Assembly (NCBI GenBank): GCA_942492375.1
Contig: CALOEL010000018.1
Location: 86,941-150,940 of the forward strand
DNA length: 64,000 nt
Source: JAHEAO01 sp942492375
Lineage (GTDB): Bacteria > Pseudomonadota > Alphaproteobacteria > Rhodobacterales > Rhodobacteraceae
Direction: 5' to 3'
Part shown: positions 55,017 to 64,000 of the stretch, in pieces
Position numbering within the stretch: position 1 is the stretch's first letter
Layout: the number at the start of each line of letters is the position of its first letter
Notes under the pieces: generated by a model
Database searches by the model: none
Seen by the model: only the letters and a program-made list of their open reading frames with translations
Told to the model about the DNA's origin: nothing
Made by a program: the position numbers and the translations under genes

Positions 55017-55822
55017 CAGCCGGCGGCCTTCCAGGCGGCGGCCCTGGCGAAGAGGCGGTCGAAATTCAGTTGAGTTTGTGCGGCAAAGTCGCTGTAATCC
55101 ATACCGAAAACCTGGGCGCCCTTGCGTGCGGTATGGGCGGTATAGGCGGGTTCGTTGCGGCGGCCGCGATACGGCGGCGGGGCAAGGTAGGGCGCGTCGG
55201 TTTCCACCAGGATGCGCTCGACCGGGGCGCGGGCGAAAATGTCGCGCAAGTCCTGCGACTTGGGAAAGGCGGCGATGCCGGACATCGACAGGTAGAAACC
55301 GAGGTCGAGCGCCGCTTCGGCCAGCGCACGGCCCGACGAAAAGCAGTGCATCACGCAGTCATAGCTGCCGGCGCGATGCTCTTCGGTCAGGATCCGGACC
55401 ATGTCGTCGTCGGCGTCGCGGGCATGGATGATCAGCGGCAGGCCGGTCTGCCGCGCGGCCTCGATATGGATGCGCAGGCTGTCCTGCTGCACCGCCTTGC
55501 TGTCGGCGGTGTAGTGATAGTCCAGCCCGGTCTCGCCGATGCCGACGAATTTCGGATGCCGTGCAAGGGCAACCAGGTCCTCGATGCGGGCCAGCGGTTC
55601 CTCGGCGGCGCTCATCGGGTGGGTACCGGCGGCGTAGAATACCGGGTCATGCGCCTCGGCGATGGCGCGGACGGCCGGTTCGTTGCGGAGCCGAGTGCAG
55701 ATCGTGACCATCCGCGTCACTCCGGCGGCGACGGCGCGGTCGATGACGGCGGGCAGTTCGTCGGCGAAATCGGGAAAATCCAGATGGCAATGACTGTCGG
55801 TGATCGCGGGGGTGTCGGGCAT
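55016..55822 (-). CDS. TatD family metal-dependent hydrolase
   Basis: A 268-residue TatD-type nuclease/deoxyribonuclease with a TIM barrel: ITDSHCHLDFPDF carries the HxH metal pair, YAAGTHPMSA and GETGLDYHY the next ligands, LIIHARDADDDM another His, and RILVETDAPYLAP the final Asp. The start ATG 55822 (MPDTPAITDSHCHLD) is preceded by AGAGG and fits the family. It is in the same operon as holB, with 7 bases between. Confidence 0.93.
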   Translation of the reverse strand: MPDTPAITDSHCHLDFPDFADELPAVIDRAVAAGVTRMVTICTRLRNEPAVRAIAEAHDPVFYAAGTHPMSAAEEPLARIEDLVALARHPKFVGIGETGLDYHYTADSKAVQQDSLRIHIEAARQTGLPLIIHARDADDDMVRILTEEHRAGSYDCVMHCFSSGRALAEAALDLGFYLSMSGIAAFPKSQDLRDIFARAPVERILVETDAPYLAPPPYRGRRNEPAYTAHTARKGAQVFGMDYSDFAAQTQLNFDRLFARAAAWKAAG

Positions 55823-55829
55823 CCGGCCT

Positions 55830-56960
55830 CTAGGCTGCGGCCAGTTTCGCCGCCAGTTCATCAATCCTGAAGACCATATCGAGGATCAGTGCGGCAGGGT
55901 CAAGGTTGACCGCCTTGCCGTGCCGGGCGCGGGCGCCGAGCACCTGCTGAAGCTCTGCCCAGTGCCGGCCCGCCGCGGGTGTCGGGGCCAGCCGCCGCAT
56001 CAGCTCGGCCTCGCCGGGGGCGGCCTCGACCAGCGGCGGGCCGCTGACGCCGGTGCGCGCGGTGCGGGCCAGAAACAGGTCCATCAGCCGCAACAGCAGG
56101 TCGAAGCGGGGTTCGTTCTGCCGTCCGACCGCGCTTTCGGCCAGCCGCAGCGCCTTGGGGCGGTCGAGCCGGGGCAGGGTGGCCATCAGCGACACAAGCT
56201 CGCCATAGGTCTGCATCCCGTCGAGATTGGTCAGCCGCACCGCCTCGCCCACCGATCCGCCGGACAGCTCGGAAAGGGCGGCAGCGCCGTCGCCCGGTTC
56301 CGCGCCCGCACCGGTCAGGGCGCGGTCCATGTCATCGGGGGCGAGCGGTTGGCAGCGCAATTCCCGGCACCGGCTGCGGATCGTCGGCAGCAGCCGCGAG
56401 GGCTGATGGCTGACAAGCAGGATGGTAACATCGGCGGGCGGTTCTTCCAGCAGCTTCAGCAGCGCGTTGGCGGCGCTGGTGGTCATTTCGTCGGCGGAAT
56501 CCACCAGCACCACGCGGCGCCCGCCATCCGCGGCGGACAAGTTCAGGAAGGATTTGAGCTTGCGGACCTCGTCGACGCTGATTTCCTGGCGCAGCCGCCC
56601 CGTCTTGTCGTCCCTGCCGCGCCGCAGAAGGCAGAGCCGGGGTTCGGAGAGGGCAGCGACGCGCCGGCTGACCGGGTGATCAGCGGGCAGGTCGAGGCTG
56701 TCGGCAGGCTCGGATGCCGCGCCGAACAGGCCGCCCCCTGCGGGCTGGGCCAAAAGGAAGCGGGCGATGCGCCAGCCGAGCGTCGCCTTGCCGATGCCGC
56801 GCGGCCCGGTGATGAGCCAGCCGTGATGCAGCCGCCGCGCGTTCCAGGCGTCGAGGAAATCAGCCTCGGCCTGCTTCTGTCCGAGCAGCAGCGCGGTCTC
56901 GCGGGGATGCGGCGCGCCCTCGACCCGGTCGGGTTCCGTCGGGGTTTCGGCGTCGCTCAT
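55830..56960 (-). CDS. holB: DNA polymerase III delta' subunit
   Basis: A 376-residue clamp-loader subunit with an AAA+ fold. The Walker A-like motif GPRGIGKATLGWRIARFLL is present. The region RVVLVDSADEMTTSAANALLKLLEEPPADVTILLVSH contains the sensor and the SRC-like stretch SRCRELRCQPLA. The C-terminal collar helices follow. It loads the beta clamp with other DnaX subunits. It overlaps tmk by four bases, and this tmk-holB-tatD order is a familiar bacterial operon. Confidence 0.93.
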   Translation of the reverse strand: MSDAETPTEPDRVEGAPHPRETALLLGQKQAEADFLDAWNARRLHHGWLITGPRGIGKATLGWRIARFLLAQPAGGGLFGAASEPADSLDLPADHPVSRRVAALSEPRLCLLRRGRDDKTGRLRQEISVDEVRKLKSFLNLSAADGGRRVVLVDSADEMTTSAANALLKLLEEPPADVTILLVSHQPSRLLPTIRSRCRELRCQPLAPDDMDRALTGAGAEPGDGAAALSELSGGSVGEAVRLTNLDGMQTYGELVSLMATLPRLDRPKALRLAESAVGRQNEPRFDLLLRLMDLFLARTARTGVSGPPLVEAAPGEAELMRRLAPTPAAGRHWAELQQVLGARARHGKAVNLDPAALILDMVFRIDELAAKLAAA

Positions 56961-57580
56961 GCCAGGCGGCCCTGCACCAGCGCCTCGACGGCATCGGCCA
57001 CGGCTTCGGCGGGGCGGTCGCCGTCGATCACGACACAGCGGTCGGGAAATTCGCGCGCGAGGTCGAGAAAACCGGCGCGCATCTTCTGTTGCAGGTCCTC
57101 GCCGAACCCCTCGAACCGTTCATCGGCGGTCTGGCGAGACAGCGCGCGGGCCAGGCCCTTGGCAGGGTCCATGTCAATGATGATGGTCAGGTCGGGCTCC
57201 AGGCCGATCATCAGCCGGTGCAACTGGTCCACGACGCCGCGCAGGTCGCCGCGCGAACTGCCCTGGTAGAGCCGGGTCGAATCCGCGAACCGGTCGCAGA
57301 TGACGGTCCTGCCGGCCTCGAGCGCTGGACGGATCGTCTTTTCCACATGGTCGCGCCGCGCCGCGGTGAACAGCAGAAGCTCGGTTTCGGGCGACCAGCG
57401 GTCGGGATCGCCCTGCAGGACGAGGGCGCGGATTTCCTCGGCGCCTTTCGAGCCGCCGGGTTCGCGCGTCAGCACGGCATCGCGCCCCGCGGCCCGCAGG
57501 CGGTCGGCCAGCATCCTGGCCTGGGTGGATTTGCCGGAGCCGTCGATGCCTTCGAAGCTGATGAACAGTCCCTTGCGCAT
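56957..57580 (-). CDS. tmk: Thymidylate kinase
   Basis: A 207-residue P-loop kinase that phosphorylates dTMP to dTDP. The P-loop is FEGIDGSGKSTQARML, the DR(Y/H) motif lies in VICDRFADSTRLYQG, and the LID region in ALSRQTADERFEGFGEDLQQ. It starts at 57580, overlapping the dacC stop by one base and holB by four at its end. Confidence 0.95.
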   Translation of the reverse strand: MRKGLFISFEGIDGSGKSTQARMLADRLRAAGRDAVLTREPGGSKGAEEIRALVLQGDPDRWSPETELLLFTAARRDHVEKTIRPALEAGRTVICDRFADSTRLYQGSSRGDLRGVVDQLHRLMIGLEPDLTIIIDMDPAKGLARALSRQTADERFEGFGEDLQQKMRAGFLDLAREFPDRCVVIDGDRPAEAVADAVEALVQGRLA

Positions 57581-58743
57581 CAGGCCCCGGATTGCGCCCC
57601 GCCCATCGCCATCCGCAGCAACACCGTCGCGGCGGTCCTGAGGCGCGGGACGAAACCGCCGCGCGCCACGTCGCGGTCGGAGACCAGCGGGATGTGGGCG
57701 GGCGGAAGATCCTTCAGCGTCACCACCAGATCGGCGACCTCCTGGCCCGCCGCGATTGGCGCCTCGATCGGGCCGCGATAGACGACCTCGGCCGACAGCA
57801 CGTCGCGCTCGAGCGCGGGCAGGAGCAGCGACACATCCTCTGGCGTGACGAGGCCGATTTCCTGGTGATCTCCCATCCAGACCGCGGCGCGGGCGACTTC
57901 CGCGTCCTTCGCGATCACGGTCTTCTCGACGAACTGGCGAAAGGCCCAGTTGACGATCCGCTCGGATTCCTCGGCACGTTCCTTTTCGGAAGATAGGCCG
58001 GAGACCACGAAGACGATTCGCCGCGTGCCCTGTGTGGCCGATCCGACAAGGCCGTAGCCGGCTTCCTGAGTGTGGCCGGTCTTCAGCCCGTCGGCGCCGA
58101 TGCCGAGGCTCAGCAGCGGGTTGCGGTTGAACCGGTTGTCGGGGGAGCGGCCGTCGAATTCATACTCCTTGTTTCCGAAATAGCCGTAATATTCAGGGAA
58201 TTCGGTGATCAGCCGCACCGCCAGCATTCCCATGTCGCGAACGCTCATGCGATGGTTTGGGTTCGGCCAGCCGCTGGAATTCGCGAAGGTCGATGCGGTC
58301 AGGCCGAGCGCCTTCGCGCGGTCGTTCATCAGCCGGGCGAAGGCGTCCTCGCTGCCGGCAAGGCCCTCGGCCACGACGACGCAGGCGTCGTTGCCGGACA
58401 GCACGATGATGCCCTGGATCAGTTGTTCGACCGTCGGGCGGTCGGTTTCGTTCAGGAACATCGTCGAGCCGCCCATGCTTTTGGCCTTGCTCGACACGCC
58501 GAACCGGGTGTCCATCGTCACGCGTCCGTCGCGCAGCGCCTCGAACAGCATGTTGAGGGTCATCAGCTTGGACATCGAGGCCGGCGGAATCGGCACGTCG
58601 GCGTCCTTTTCCAGCAGCACCGTGCCGGTCGTCACGTCATAGACGAATGCCGCGCGGGACTGTGTTTCGAGCGCCTGCCCCGGCACCGCGGCCGAGACGA
58701 CAAGCAGGAGGATTGCGGCTAGCCGGATCATGAGGGGTCGCAT
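57580..58743 (-). CDS. dacC: D-alanyl-D-alanine carboxypeptidase (PBP5/6 type)
   Basis: A 387-residue low-molecular-weight PBP that trims the terminal D-Ala from peptidoglycan pentapeptides. A signal peptide (IRLAAILLLVVSAAVPGQAL) precedes the S11 peptidase domain: nucleophile SxxK in IPPASMSKLMT, SGN in IVLSGNDACV, and KTG in DGLKTGHTQEAGYGLV. A C-terminal beta-sandwich domain and a basic amphipathic end for membrane anchoring follow. Start ATG 58743 has AGAGGA upstream; a further ATG at 58731 is possible. It is 19 bases downstream of the SPOR lipoprotein gene. Confidence 0.92.
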   Translation of the reverse strand: MRPLMIRLAAILLLVVSAAVPGQALETQSRAAFVYDVTTGTVLLEKDADVPIPPASMSKLMTLNMLFEALRDGRVTMDTRFGVSSKAKSMGGSTMFLNETDRPTVEQLIQGIIVLSGNDACVVVAEGLAGSEDAFARLMNDRAKALGLTASTFANSSGWPNPNHRMSVRDMGMLAVRLITEFPEYYGYFGNKEYEFDGRSPDNRFNRNPLLSLGIGADGLKTGHTQEAGYGLVGSATQGTRRIVFVVSGLSSEKERAEESERIVNWAFRQFVEKTVIAKDAEVARAAVWMGDHQEIGLVTPEDVSLLLPALERDVLSAEVVYRGPIEAPIAAGQEVADLVVTLKDLPPAHIPLVSDRDVARGGFVPRLRTAATVLLRMAMGGAQSGA

Positions 58744-58762
58744 GGGTCGGATCGTCCTCTGT

Positions 58763-59677
58763 TCAGTTGGTGACGGCATAGGCATCGGCGAAACCGAGCG
58801 TCTTGATCTTGGCCAGTATCGCGGCGCGTTCGTTCGCGCTGGCGGCCGGGCCGGCCAAGACGCGCCAGTAATCCTTGCCGTTCGATGTGGATTTGCGCAC
58901 CGACGGTATGACGCCTTCACTGCGCAGCATGTCGGCGGTCTTGTTGGCATTTGCCTCTACGCTAAAGATGCCGATCTGAAGATAGGGTTTGTCGAGCGCC
59001 GATTGTGCCGCCGGGGCGGGGGCGGCTGCGGGAGCGGCGGATGCGGTGTCGGCTTGCCGTATCGCGTCCGCGGACATTGTCGGTTCGGGCCGGGCGGCGG
59101 TCGGCTCTGCCCCGGCTTCGGCCTTGTCGATCGCGGCGGCGGCGGTCGACGCCACCTGGTCGATCGGCGCGGTTTCGATCTCGGCCCCGTCGGCAGCGGG
59201 GTCGGCAACGGGTGGCGGCGCGATCTCGACCTCTTCGCGCCGGAGCGCGGTGACGTTGATCTCGGCCGGCGCCCCGGCCAGCATCCCGAGCGCCTCGGCG
59301 GCGTCGGACGACACCTGGAACCTTGGTCCCGGCACGTCGCGTTCGCGGCGGAACAGTGCCCCGATTACGGATTGGCCATTCGCCTGATGGCGGATCATCA
59401 CCCGTTCCGGATCGGTCACATCGGGATGCGCCACCCAGACGCCGCCAAGCGATGGGCGGCCGTCCCAGAGACCGGATTCGGTGACCTGAAAGACGTCCGG
59501 CGCCTCGACGTCACGCTCGACAACGGTCGGGCCGGCACTGGCCGGCGCTACGGCGCCCTCTGCGGCGGGTTCCTTGCCGGGAAGCAGAGATCCGAGCCCT
59601 GTCCCTTCCTCGCAACCCGTGAGAAATATCGCGCCCGCCAATACGAGGGCCAGTCGCCCCGCACCCGCACTTGCCAT
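58763..59677 (-). CDS. SPOR-domain lipoprotein
   Basis: A 304-residue predicted lipoprotein (RLALVLAGAIFLTGC; lipobox LTGC). The middle is long, low-complexity and Ala/Pro/Glu-rich (about residues 130-225), typical of a wall-spanning linker. The C-terminal SPOR domain (about 230-304; YLQIGIFSVEANANKTADMLRSEGV...DYWRVLAGPAAS) binds denuded peptidoglycan at division sites. The gene precedes dacC and other wall-related genes, so a division role is likely. ATG 59677 follows AAGGGGG. Confidence 0.85.
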   Translation of the reverse strand: MASAGAGRLALVLAGAIFLTGCEEGTGLGSLLPGKEPAAEGAVAPASAGPTVVERDVEAPDVFQVTESGLWDGRPSLGGVWVAHPDVTDPERVMIRHQANGQSVIGALFRRERDVPGPRFQVSSDAAEALGMLAGAPAEINVTALRREEVEIAPPPVADPAADGAEIETAPIDQVASTAAAAIDKAEAGAEPTAARPEPTMSADAIRQADTASAAPAAAPAPAAQSALDKPYLQIGIFSVEANANKTADMLRSEGVIPSVRKSTSNGKDYWRVLAGPAASANERAAILAKIKTLGFADAYAVTN

Positions 59678-59913
59678 GCCGTGCCCCCTTTTCGCGCGGG
59701 CGTTGCCGCGCGTTTCCTGCTCATCCACGACGGGCGCCTCGGCCCGCATCGCGCGCCATGTTAGCGCCTGCGCGTGGACAATGGAAGCGGCGCCGGTGCG
59801 ATCGGCAGCAAACGGCCCCGAAATCCGGTCTTTCAGAATCGGAAGCCAGCGCCTATTCCCGTGCCGTCCTGCCGGGGGCGCGACTTTGGTCGGCTAGCTG
59901 CGGTTCAGGTGCC

Positions 59914-60001
59914 GGATGGGTGGCAGAGTGGTCGATTGCAGCGGTCTTGAAAACCGCCGATGTGCAAGCATCCGTGGGTTCGAATCCCACCCCATCCGCC
60001 A
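59914..60001 (+). tRNA. tRNA-Ser (anticodon UGA)
   Basis: An 88-nt class II tRNA with acceptor GGATGGG/CCCATCC, anticodon stem GCGGT/ACCGC with loop CTTGAAA (TGA), a long variable arm (GATGTGCAAGCATC), T-loop TTCGAAT and encoded CCA. Confidence 0.95.
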
Positions 60002-60262
60002 ATTCCATCCTGTGCGACCCAATGCCGCTGACGGCAGCGTCGTTTCGCGGCAGTTCAAGTCGTCGGCCAATTTCCGTTGGCCGTGACCGGTTTCCCGGCA
60101 CTCCCTTGAAATACGGGCGGATACCCTTGCCCAACTGGTAAACAAATCTAACCAGAGAAGGCTTGCCAAGTCGGTTTTCGACGTTAAGCTTCGGCAGGCG
60201 GCGGCGCTGGCCGGATGAGGAGTGCCCGGTTTTTGGCGGACCGTCGCGATGGGAGGATAAAC

Positions 60263-61393
60263 ATGACAGACAAGACAAGACTCGACCGCCGTTCGTTCCT
60301 GAAGAGATCCGCGCTGGCCGGCAGCGCCGCCGCGGGCGGGGCGCTTGCGGCGCCCGCCGTTCTGGCCCAGTCGCCGATGGTGCTGAAGATGCAGACATCG
60401 TGGGGCGCGGGCAATATCTGGCAGGAGATGGCGCAGGATTATGCCGACCGGGTGGACCAGATGTCGGGCGGCCGTCTGAAGATCGAGGTTCTGCCTGCCG
60501 GTGCCGTGGTCGGCGCCTTCCAGGTGCTCGACGCGGTGAACGACGGCGTTCTGGACGCGGCGCATTCGGTGCCGGTCTACTGGTACGGCAAGAACAAGGC
60601 GGCGTCGCTGTTCGGCACCGGCCCGGTCTTCGGCGGCTCGGCGACGACCATGCTCAGCTGGTTCTACCAGGGTGGCGGCAAGGAGCTTTACGACGAGCTG
60701 ACGCAGGATATCATGGGTCTCGATATCGACGGCTACCTCGGTTTCCCGATGTTCGCCCAGCCGTTCGGCTGGTTCAAGGAGGAAGTCGGCACGGTCGCCG
60801 ACCTGCAGGGCTTCAAGTACCGCACCGTCGGTCTTGCGGCCGATCTGCTGCAATCCATGGGCATGTCCGTCGCACAGCTTCCGGGCGGCGAGATCGTGCC
60901 GGCGATGGAGCGTGGCGTGATCGACGCTTTCGAGTTCAACAACCCGTCTTCGGACAAGGATTTCGGCGCCCAGGATGTGGCGAAGAACTACTATCTTTCG
61001 TCCTATCACCAGGCGTCGGAAAGCTTCGAGTTCCTGTTCAACAAGCTGACGATGGAAGACCTCGACGACGATCTTCGGGCGATCCTGGTCTACGGCGTCG
61101 AAGCGGCCTCGACCGCGAACACCGCCAAGGCGATGGACCGCTATTCGGCCGACCTGCAATGGCTTCAGAACGAGGCCGGGGTGACGGTTCACCGCACGTC
61201 GCAGGAAATCCTCGACGCACAGCTGAAAGCCTGGGACGAGCTGATCCCTCAGCTGGAAGAGGATCCGTACATGAAGAAGACGCTGGACAGCCAGCGGGAC
61301 TGGGTCAGCAGGGTGTCGTACTACGAGTTGATGAACTCGCCGGATTACGCACTGGCCTACAACCACTACTTCCCCGGCAAGCTGCAGCTCTGA
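60263..61393 (+). CDS. dctP: TRAP transporter substrate-binding protein (DctP type)
   Basis: A 376-residue periplasmic solute-binding protein of the TRAP family. A twin-arginine signal (RLDRRSFLKRSALAGSAAAGG) suggests folded export through Tat. The mature domain has the DctP pattern, with MQTSWGAGNIWQEMAQDYADRVDQMSGGRLKIEVLP at the N terminus and the conserved Arg-containing segment LQGFKYRTVGLAADLLQSMG in the middle. The ligand, probably a carboxylate or sugar acid, is not predictable. ATG 60263 follows GGGAGG. It leads the dctPQM operon that ends with an amidase gene. Confidence 0.92.
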   Translation: MTDKTRLDRRSFLKRSALAGSAAAGGALAAPAVLAQSPMVLKMQTSWGAGNIWQEMAQDYADRVDQMSGGRLKIEVLPAGAVVGAFQVLDAVNDGVLDAAHSVPVYWYGKNKAASLFGTGPVFGGSATTMLSWFYQGGGKELYDELTQDIMGLDIDGYLGFPMFAQPFGWFKEEVGTVADLQGFKYRTVGLAADLLQSMGMSVAQLPGGEIVPAMERGVIDAFEFNNPSSDKDFGAQDVAKNYYLSSYHQASESFEFLFNKLTMEDLDDDLRAILVYGVEAASTANTAKAMDRYSADLQWLQNEAGVTVHRTSQEILDAQLKAWDELIPQLEEDPYMKKTLDSQRDWVSRVSYYELMNSPDYALAYNHYFPGKLQL

Positions 61394-61463
61394 CGCGGGC
61401 GATCCAAGGTGACATCCCGGCGCGTCGTCGCCGGGGTGCCGCGACGCAACCACGGAGGTGGCA

Positions 61464-62045
61464 ATGATCGGGTTCATCCGATTCGCCGACAATCTGTCGG
61501 CTTGGTTCGGCAAGGCTTTCGCCTGGCTGATCGTGCTGATGTCGCTTGGAACCGGCTATGAAGTGTTCGTCCGCTACGTGCTGAACAGCCCCACCGCCTG
61601 GGCGCTGGACGTGTCGTTCATCATGTATGGCACGCTGTTCATGATGGGCGGCGCGTATACCCTGTCGCGTGGCGGGCATGTCCGGGGTGATTTCATCTAC
61701 CGGCTCTGGCAGCCGAAGACGCAGGCCAAGATCGACTTCGTGCTCTACTTCCTGTTCTTCTTTCCCGGCGTCCTCGCGCTGATCTTCGCGGGATGGAAAT
61801 ATGCCGCCCGCTCCTGGCAATATGGCGAAGTGTCGGTCAACAGCCCGGCAGGCATTCCGATCTACCAGTTCAAGACGGTGATTGTTGCCGCTGGTATCCT
61901 TCTGTTCATCCAGGGTATCGCGCAGGTGATGCGCTGCATTCTGGCGATGCGGACCAATGAATGGCTCGAGGCCGAGGAAGATGTCTTCGAGACCGAGGAC
62001 CTTCTGATGCGCGAAGTCAACAAGGCCGAAAACGGGACACTCTCC
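61464..62045 (+). CDS. dctQ: TRAP transporter small permease DctQ, running in frame into DctM
   Basis: About 194 residues with four membrane segments (AFAWLIVLMSLGTGYEVFVRYV; FIMYGTLFMMGGAYTL; IDFVLYFLFFFPGVLALIFAGW; TVIVAAGILLFIQGIAQVM), typical of DctQ. There is no stop codon between it and the DctM start (MTDPQIALMMLG, 62046), so it reads on in frame as a DctQ-DctM fusion until the first frameshift. Either the transporter is natively fused or a small indel removed the stop. ATG 61464 follows GGAGG by six bases. In most relatives the two subunits are separate. Confidence 0.8.
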
Positions 62046-63466
62046 ATGACAGATCCTCAGATCGCACTAATGATGCTGGGGCTCTTCATCATTTTCGTCT
62101 TCCTGGGATTTCCGATCGCCTTCACGCTTATGGCGATGGGGATCGGGTTTGGCTATTACGCCTATTTCGACGCCCGCCGGATGTGGCGCGAATTCGACCG
62201 GCTGGAGGAGAATGCCGACACCTGGACGTCCAGCCTCGACCTGGATCGAGGGGTTTTTCAACAACCGCATCTTCGATCTCTTCGTCAACCAGACCTATAC
62301 GGTGATGTCGAACGAGGTCCTCACTGCGGTGCCGTTGTTCCTGTTCATGGGCTATATCGTCGAACGGGCGAACATCGTCGAACGGCTCTTCACCACGCTG
62401 AATATCGCCTCAAAGAACGTCCCGGGGTCGATGGGTGTCGCGGCGCTCCTGACCTGCGCGTTCTTTGCGACCGCCACGGGCATCGTCGGCGCCGTCGTCA
62501 CGCTGATGGGTCTGTTGGCTCTCCCGGCCATGCTGAAGGCGCGCTATGACAAAACCTTCGCCGGCGGCATCATCTGCGCCGGCGGCACATTGGGCATTCT
62601 GATCCCGCCCTCGATCATGCTGATCGTCTATGCCGCCGCCTCCGGTGTCTCGATCGTGCGGCTCTATGCGGGGGCCCTCCTGCCGGGTCTGGTGCTGGTC
62701 GGCCTCTATCTTCTCTATGTCATCGGCCGGTCGATCCTGCAGCCCAGCGTGGCGCCACGACCGACCAAGGACGAGGTGCCCGACGTTCCGTTCCTGGAAC
62801 TGGTCTGGACCTTGCTCGCCTCTTTCTTTCCGCTGGCCTTCCTGATCATGGCGGTCCTGGGTTCGATCCTGTTCGGTCTCGCCACGCCCACCGAAGCGGC
62901 CTCGATCGGCGCCCTGGGTGGTATCTTCCAGGCCGTCGCCTATCGCGCCATGACCTTCCAGAGGATGCGGGAGATCGGTCTATCTGACCGTCCGCACCAC
63001 GGCCATGGTCTGCTGGCTGTTCGTCGGCTCCTATACCTTCTCCTCGGTCTTTTCCTATCTCGGCGGCGAGCAGCTGATCTCGGAATTCGTCACCGGGCTC
63101 AATCTCAGCCCGCTGCAATTCCTGCTGATGGCACAGGTGATCATCTTCCTGCTCGGCTGGCCGCTGGAATGGTCCGAGATCATCATTATCTTTGTGCCGA
63201 TCTTCCTGCCCTTGCTGCCTCATTTCGGCATCGATCCATTGTTCTTCGGTATTCTTGTGGCGCTCAACCTGCAAACCAGCTTCCTGACGCCGCCGATGGC
63301 AATGTCGGCCTATTATCTGAAAGGGGTCGCACCACCGGATATGCAGCTAACGCATATCTTCAGGGGCGTGATGCCGTTCCTGCTCATGGTCGTTGTCTCG
63401 ATGGTCCTGATGTATACCTTCCCCGAGCTGGTCTTCCATTTGCCGAATGCCTTTTATGGTGGCTAA
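62046..63466 (+). pseudogene. dctM: TRAP transporter large permease DctM, two frameshifts
   Basis: The dctM product is the 12-TM membrane channel of the TRAP transporter. It starts MTDPQIALMMLGLFIIFVFLG (62046). One extra base near 62232 (TCC-A-GCC) shifts the frame, after which ASTWIEGFFNNRIFDLFVNQ continues in the next frame. A second extra A at 62974 (GAG-A-TCG) shifts it again, after which SVYLTVRTTAMVCWLFVGSY leads to NAFYGG and TAA 63466. If both are removed, a normal 472-residue DctM results. Downstream it overlaps the amidase start by 11 bases. Sequencing errors or true decay cannot be told apart here. Confidence 0.85.
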
Positions 63467-64000
63467 CCTGCCCGCCGGCCTCACGCCCATCCTCGGCCTC
63501 AGCGCGGTTGAACAGCGCGACCGTCTGGCCAGGGGCGCGCTATCCGCGGTCGATCTGGCACAGGCCTATCTGGCACGGATCGCGGCAATCGAACCGCAGG
63601 TCCAGGCCTGGGCCTGGCTCGACAGCGATCATGTGCTGGAACAGGCGCGCGCCCTGGACGCGCACCGGACCACCGGTCGCCCCATTGGGCCGTTGCACGG
63701 CCTGCCGGTGGCGCTGAAGGACATCATCGATACCGCGCGCATGCCGACCGCCAATGGAACCGTGCTGGATTCCGGCCGCGTTCCCACCGCCGATGCCTTT
63801 GTGGTCGAGCGGCTGAAGGCGGCCGGCGCCATCATCATGGGCAAGACGGTGACCACCGAACTTGCCTTTATGCATCCAGGCAAGACCCGCAACCCGCATG
63901 ACCCCGACCACACGCCGGGCGGGTCCTCCTCGGGATCGGCGGCGGCGGTGGCCGCGGACATGGTGCCCCTGGCCATCGGCACCCAGACCGGCGGCTCGGT
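63456..64000 (+). CDS. Amidase signature family protein, 5' part
   Basis: The first 181 codons of an amidase, running out of the window. ATG 63456 (MVANLPAGLTPILGLSAVEQ) overlaps the end of dctM by 11 bases; GTG 63459 is an alternative. The catalytic Lys is in GLPVALKDIIDTARMPTANG, and the amidase signature begins at TPGGSSSGSAAAVAADMVPLAIGTQTGGS, with the cis-Ser and the nucleophilic Ser expected in this stretch. The gene is co-transcribed with the TRAP transporter, so it may process a transported amide. The C-terminal part is beyond the window. Confidence 0.9.
   Translation, partial: MVANLPAGLTPILGLSAVEQRDRLARGALSAVDLAQAYLARIAAIEPQVQAWAWLDSDHVLEQARALDAHRTTGRPIGPLHGLPVALKDIIDTARMPTANGTVLDSGRVPTADAFVVERLKAAGAIIMGKTVTTELAFMHPGKTRNPHDPDHTPGGSSSGSAAAVAADMVPLAIGTQTGGS

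Noticed and set aside
60135..60155. CTGGT-N11-ACCAG dyad as GntR-type operator before dctP
   Set aside because: Only five bases per arm with a long spacer; too weak to call.

Overview
The window is chromosomal DNA from a high-G+C alphaproteobacterium, most likely a member of the Rhodobacterales (Roseobacter/Rhodobacter group). This placement rests on gene content: a glycine-dependent 5-aminolevulinate synthase, a B12-dependent ribonucleotide reductase, Entner-Doudoroff genes edd and eda, a zinc-less DksA, an orphan PIN protein directly after an rlmI-type gene, the ami-mrcA-prfB neighbourhood, and a TRAP transporter. It is family-level inference from sequence memory; no database search was run. 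There is no rRNA, CRISPR array, complete insertion sequence or prophage.

Layout. 1-2400: the 3' end of nrdJ, a strongly folded non-coding stretch ending in an intrinsic terminator, and a small exported EF-hand protein. 2400-8530 (mostly minus strand): a LuxR-type autoinducer-binding protein without its DNA-binding domain, ilvI-ilvN with a leader-peptide attenuator, a VOC protein, the Bpt aminoacyl-transferase, RDD and DUF2852 membrane proteins, and a YbaK deacylase. 8600-15150: glnE, a small conserved protein, a VOC protein, and eda/edd with a LacI-type operator. 15260-19000: a lipoprotein, an rRNA methyltransferase with the PIN protein, an M48 protease and a DUF421 protein. 19030-23060: a minus-strand MoxR ATPase/VWA operon with a GNAT enzyme, a DUF2927 lipoprotein and a 54-residue membrane protein. 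23200-28400: dksA, an FAD monooxygenase, tpiA, tfoX-like, an A-type Fe-S carrier, a DUF3307/SatD-like pair behind a remarkable operator array, and a SufT-like protein. 28500-31400: tgt (apparently frameshifted), a lower-G+C membrane protein, and an isochorismatase-family hydrolase. 31690-37100: lon, an HU-like protein, four tRNA genes (Val-CAC, Val-UAC, two identical Asp-GUC), a DUF1127-like gene behind a SoxR-like promoter, a histidine phosphatase with an altered catalytic residue, and an orphan secreted protein. 37200-44700: a dipeptidase, hemA, a RodZ-like protein, ispG, a DsbA-like protein and an aminotransferase. 44700-52700: the cell-wall genes ami and mrcA, then prfB, a DUF2189 protein, and a bactofilin overlapping an M23 endopeptidase. 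52970-59700: a DUF1330 protein, then a tightly packed minus-strand operon of SPOR lipoprotein, dacC, tmk, holB, tatD, an MBL hydrolase and an AEC transporter. 59900-64000: tRNA-Ser, a TRAP transporter (dctP, dctQ, dctM with two frameshifts) and the start of an amidase.

The most unusual signals are these: four palindromic boxes spaced exactly 30 bp apart in front of a SatD-like/DUF3307 gene pair, probably an autoregulated leaderless operon; a multi-hairpin RNA candidate after nrdJ; a branched-chain amino-acid leader peptide with attenuator before ilvI; a MerR/SoxR-type promoter with a 19-bp spacer; and three single-base insertions that break tgt once and dctM twice. The last could be genuine decay or sequencing error.
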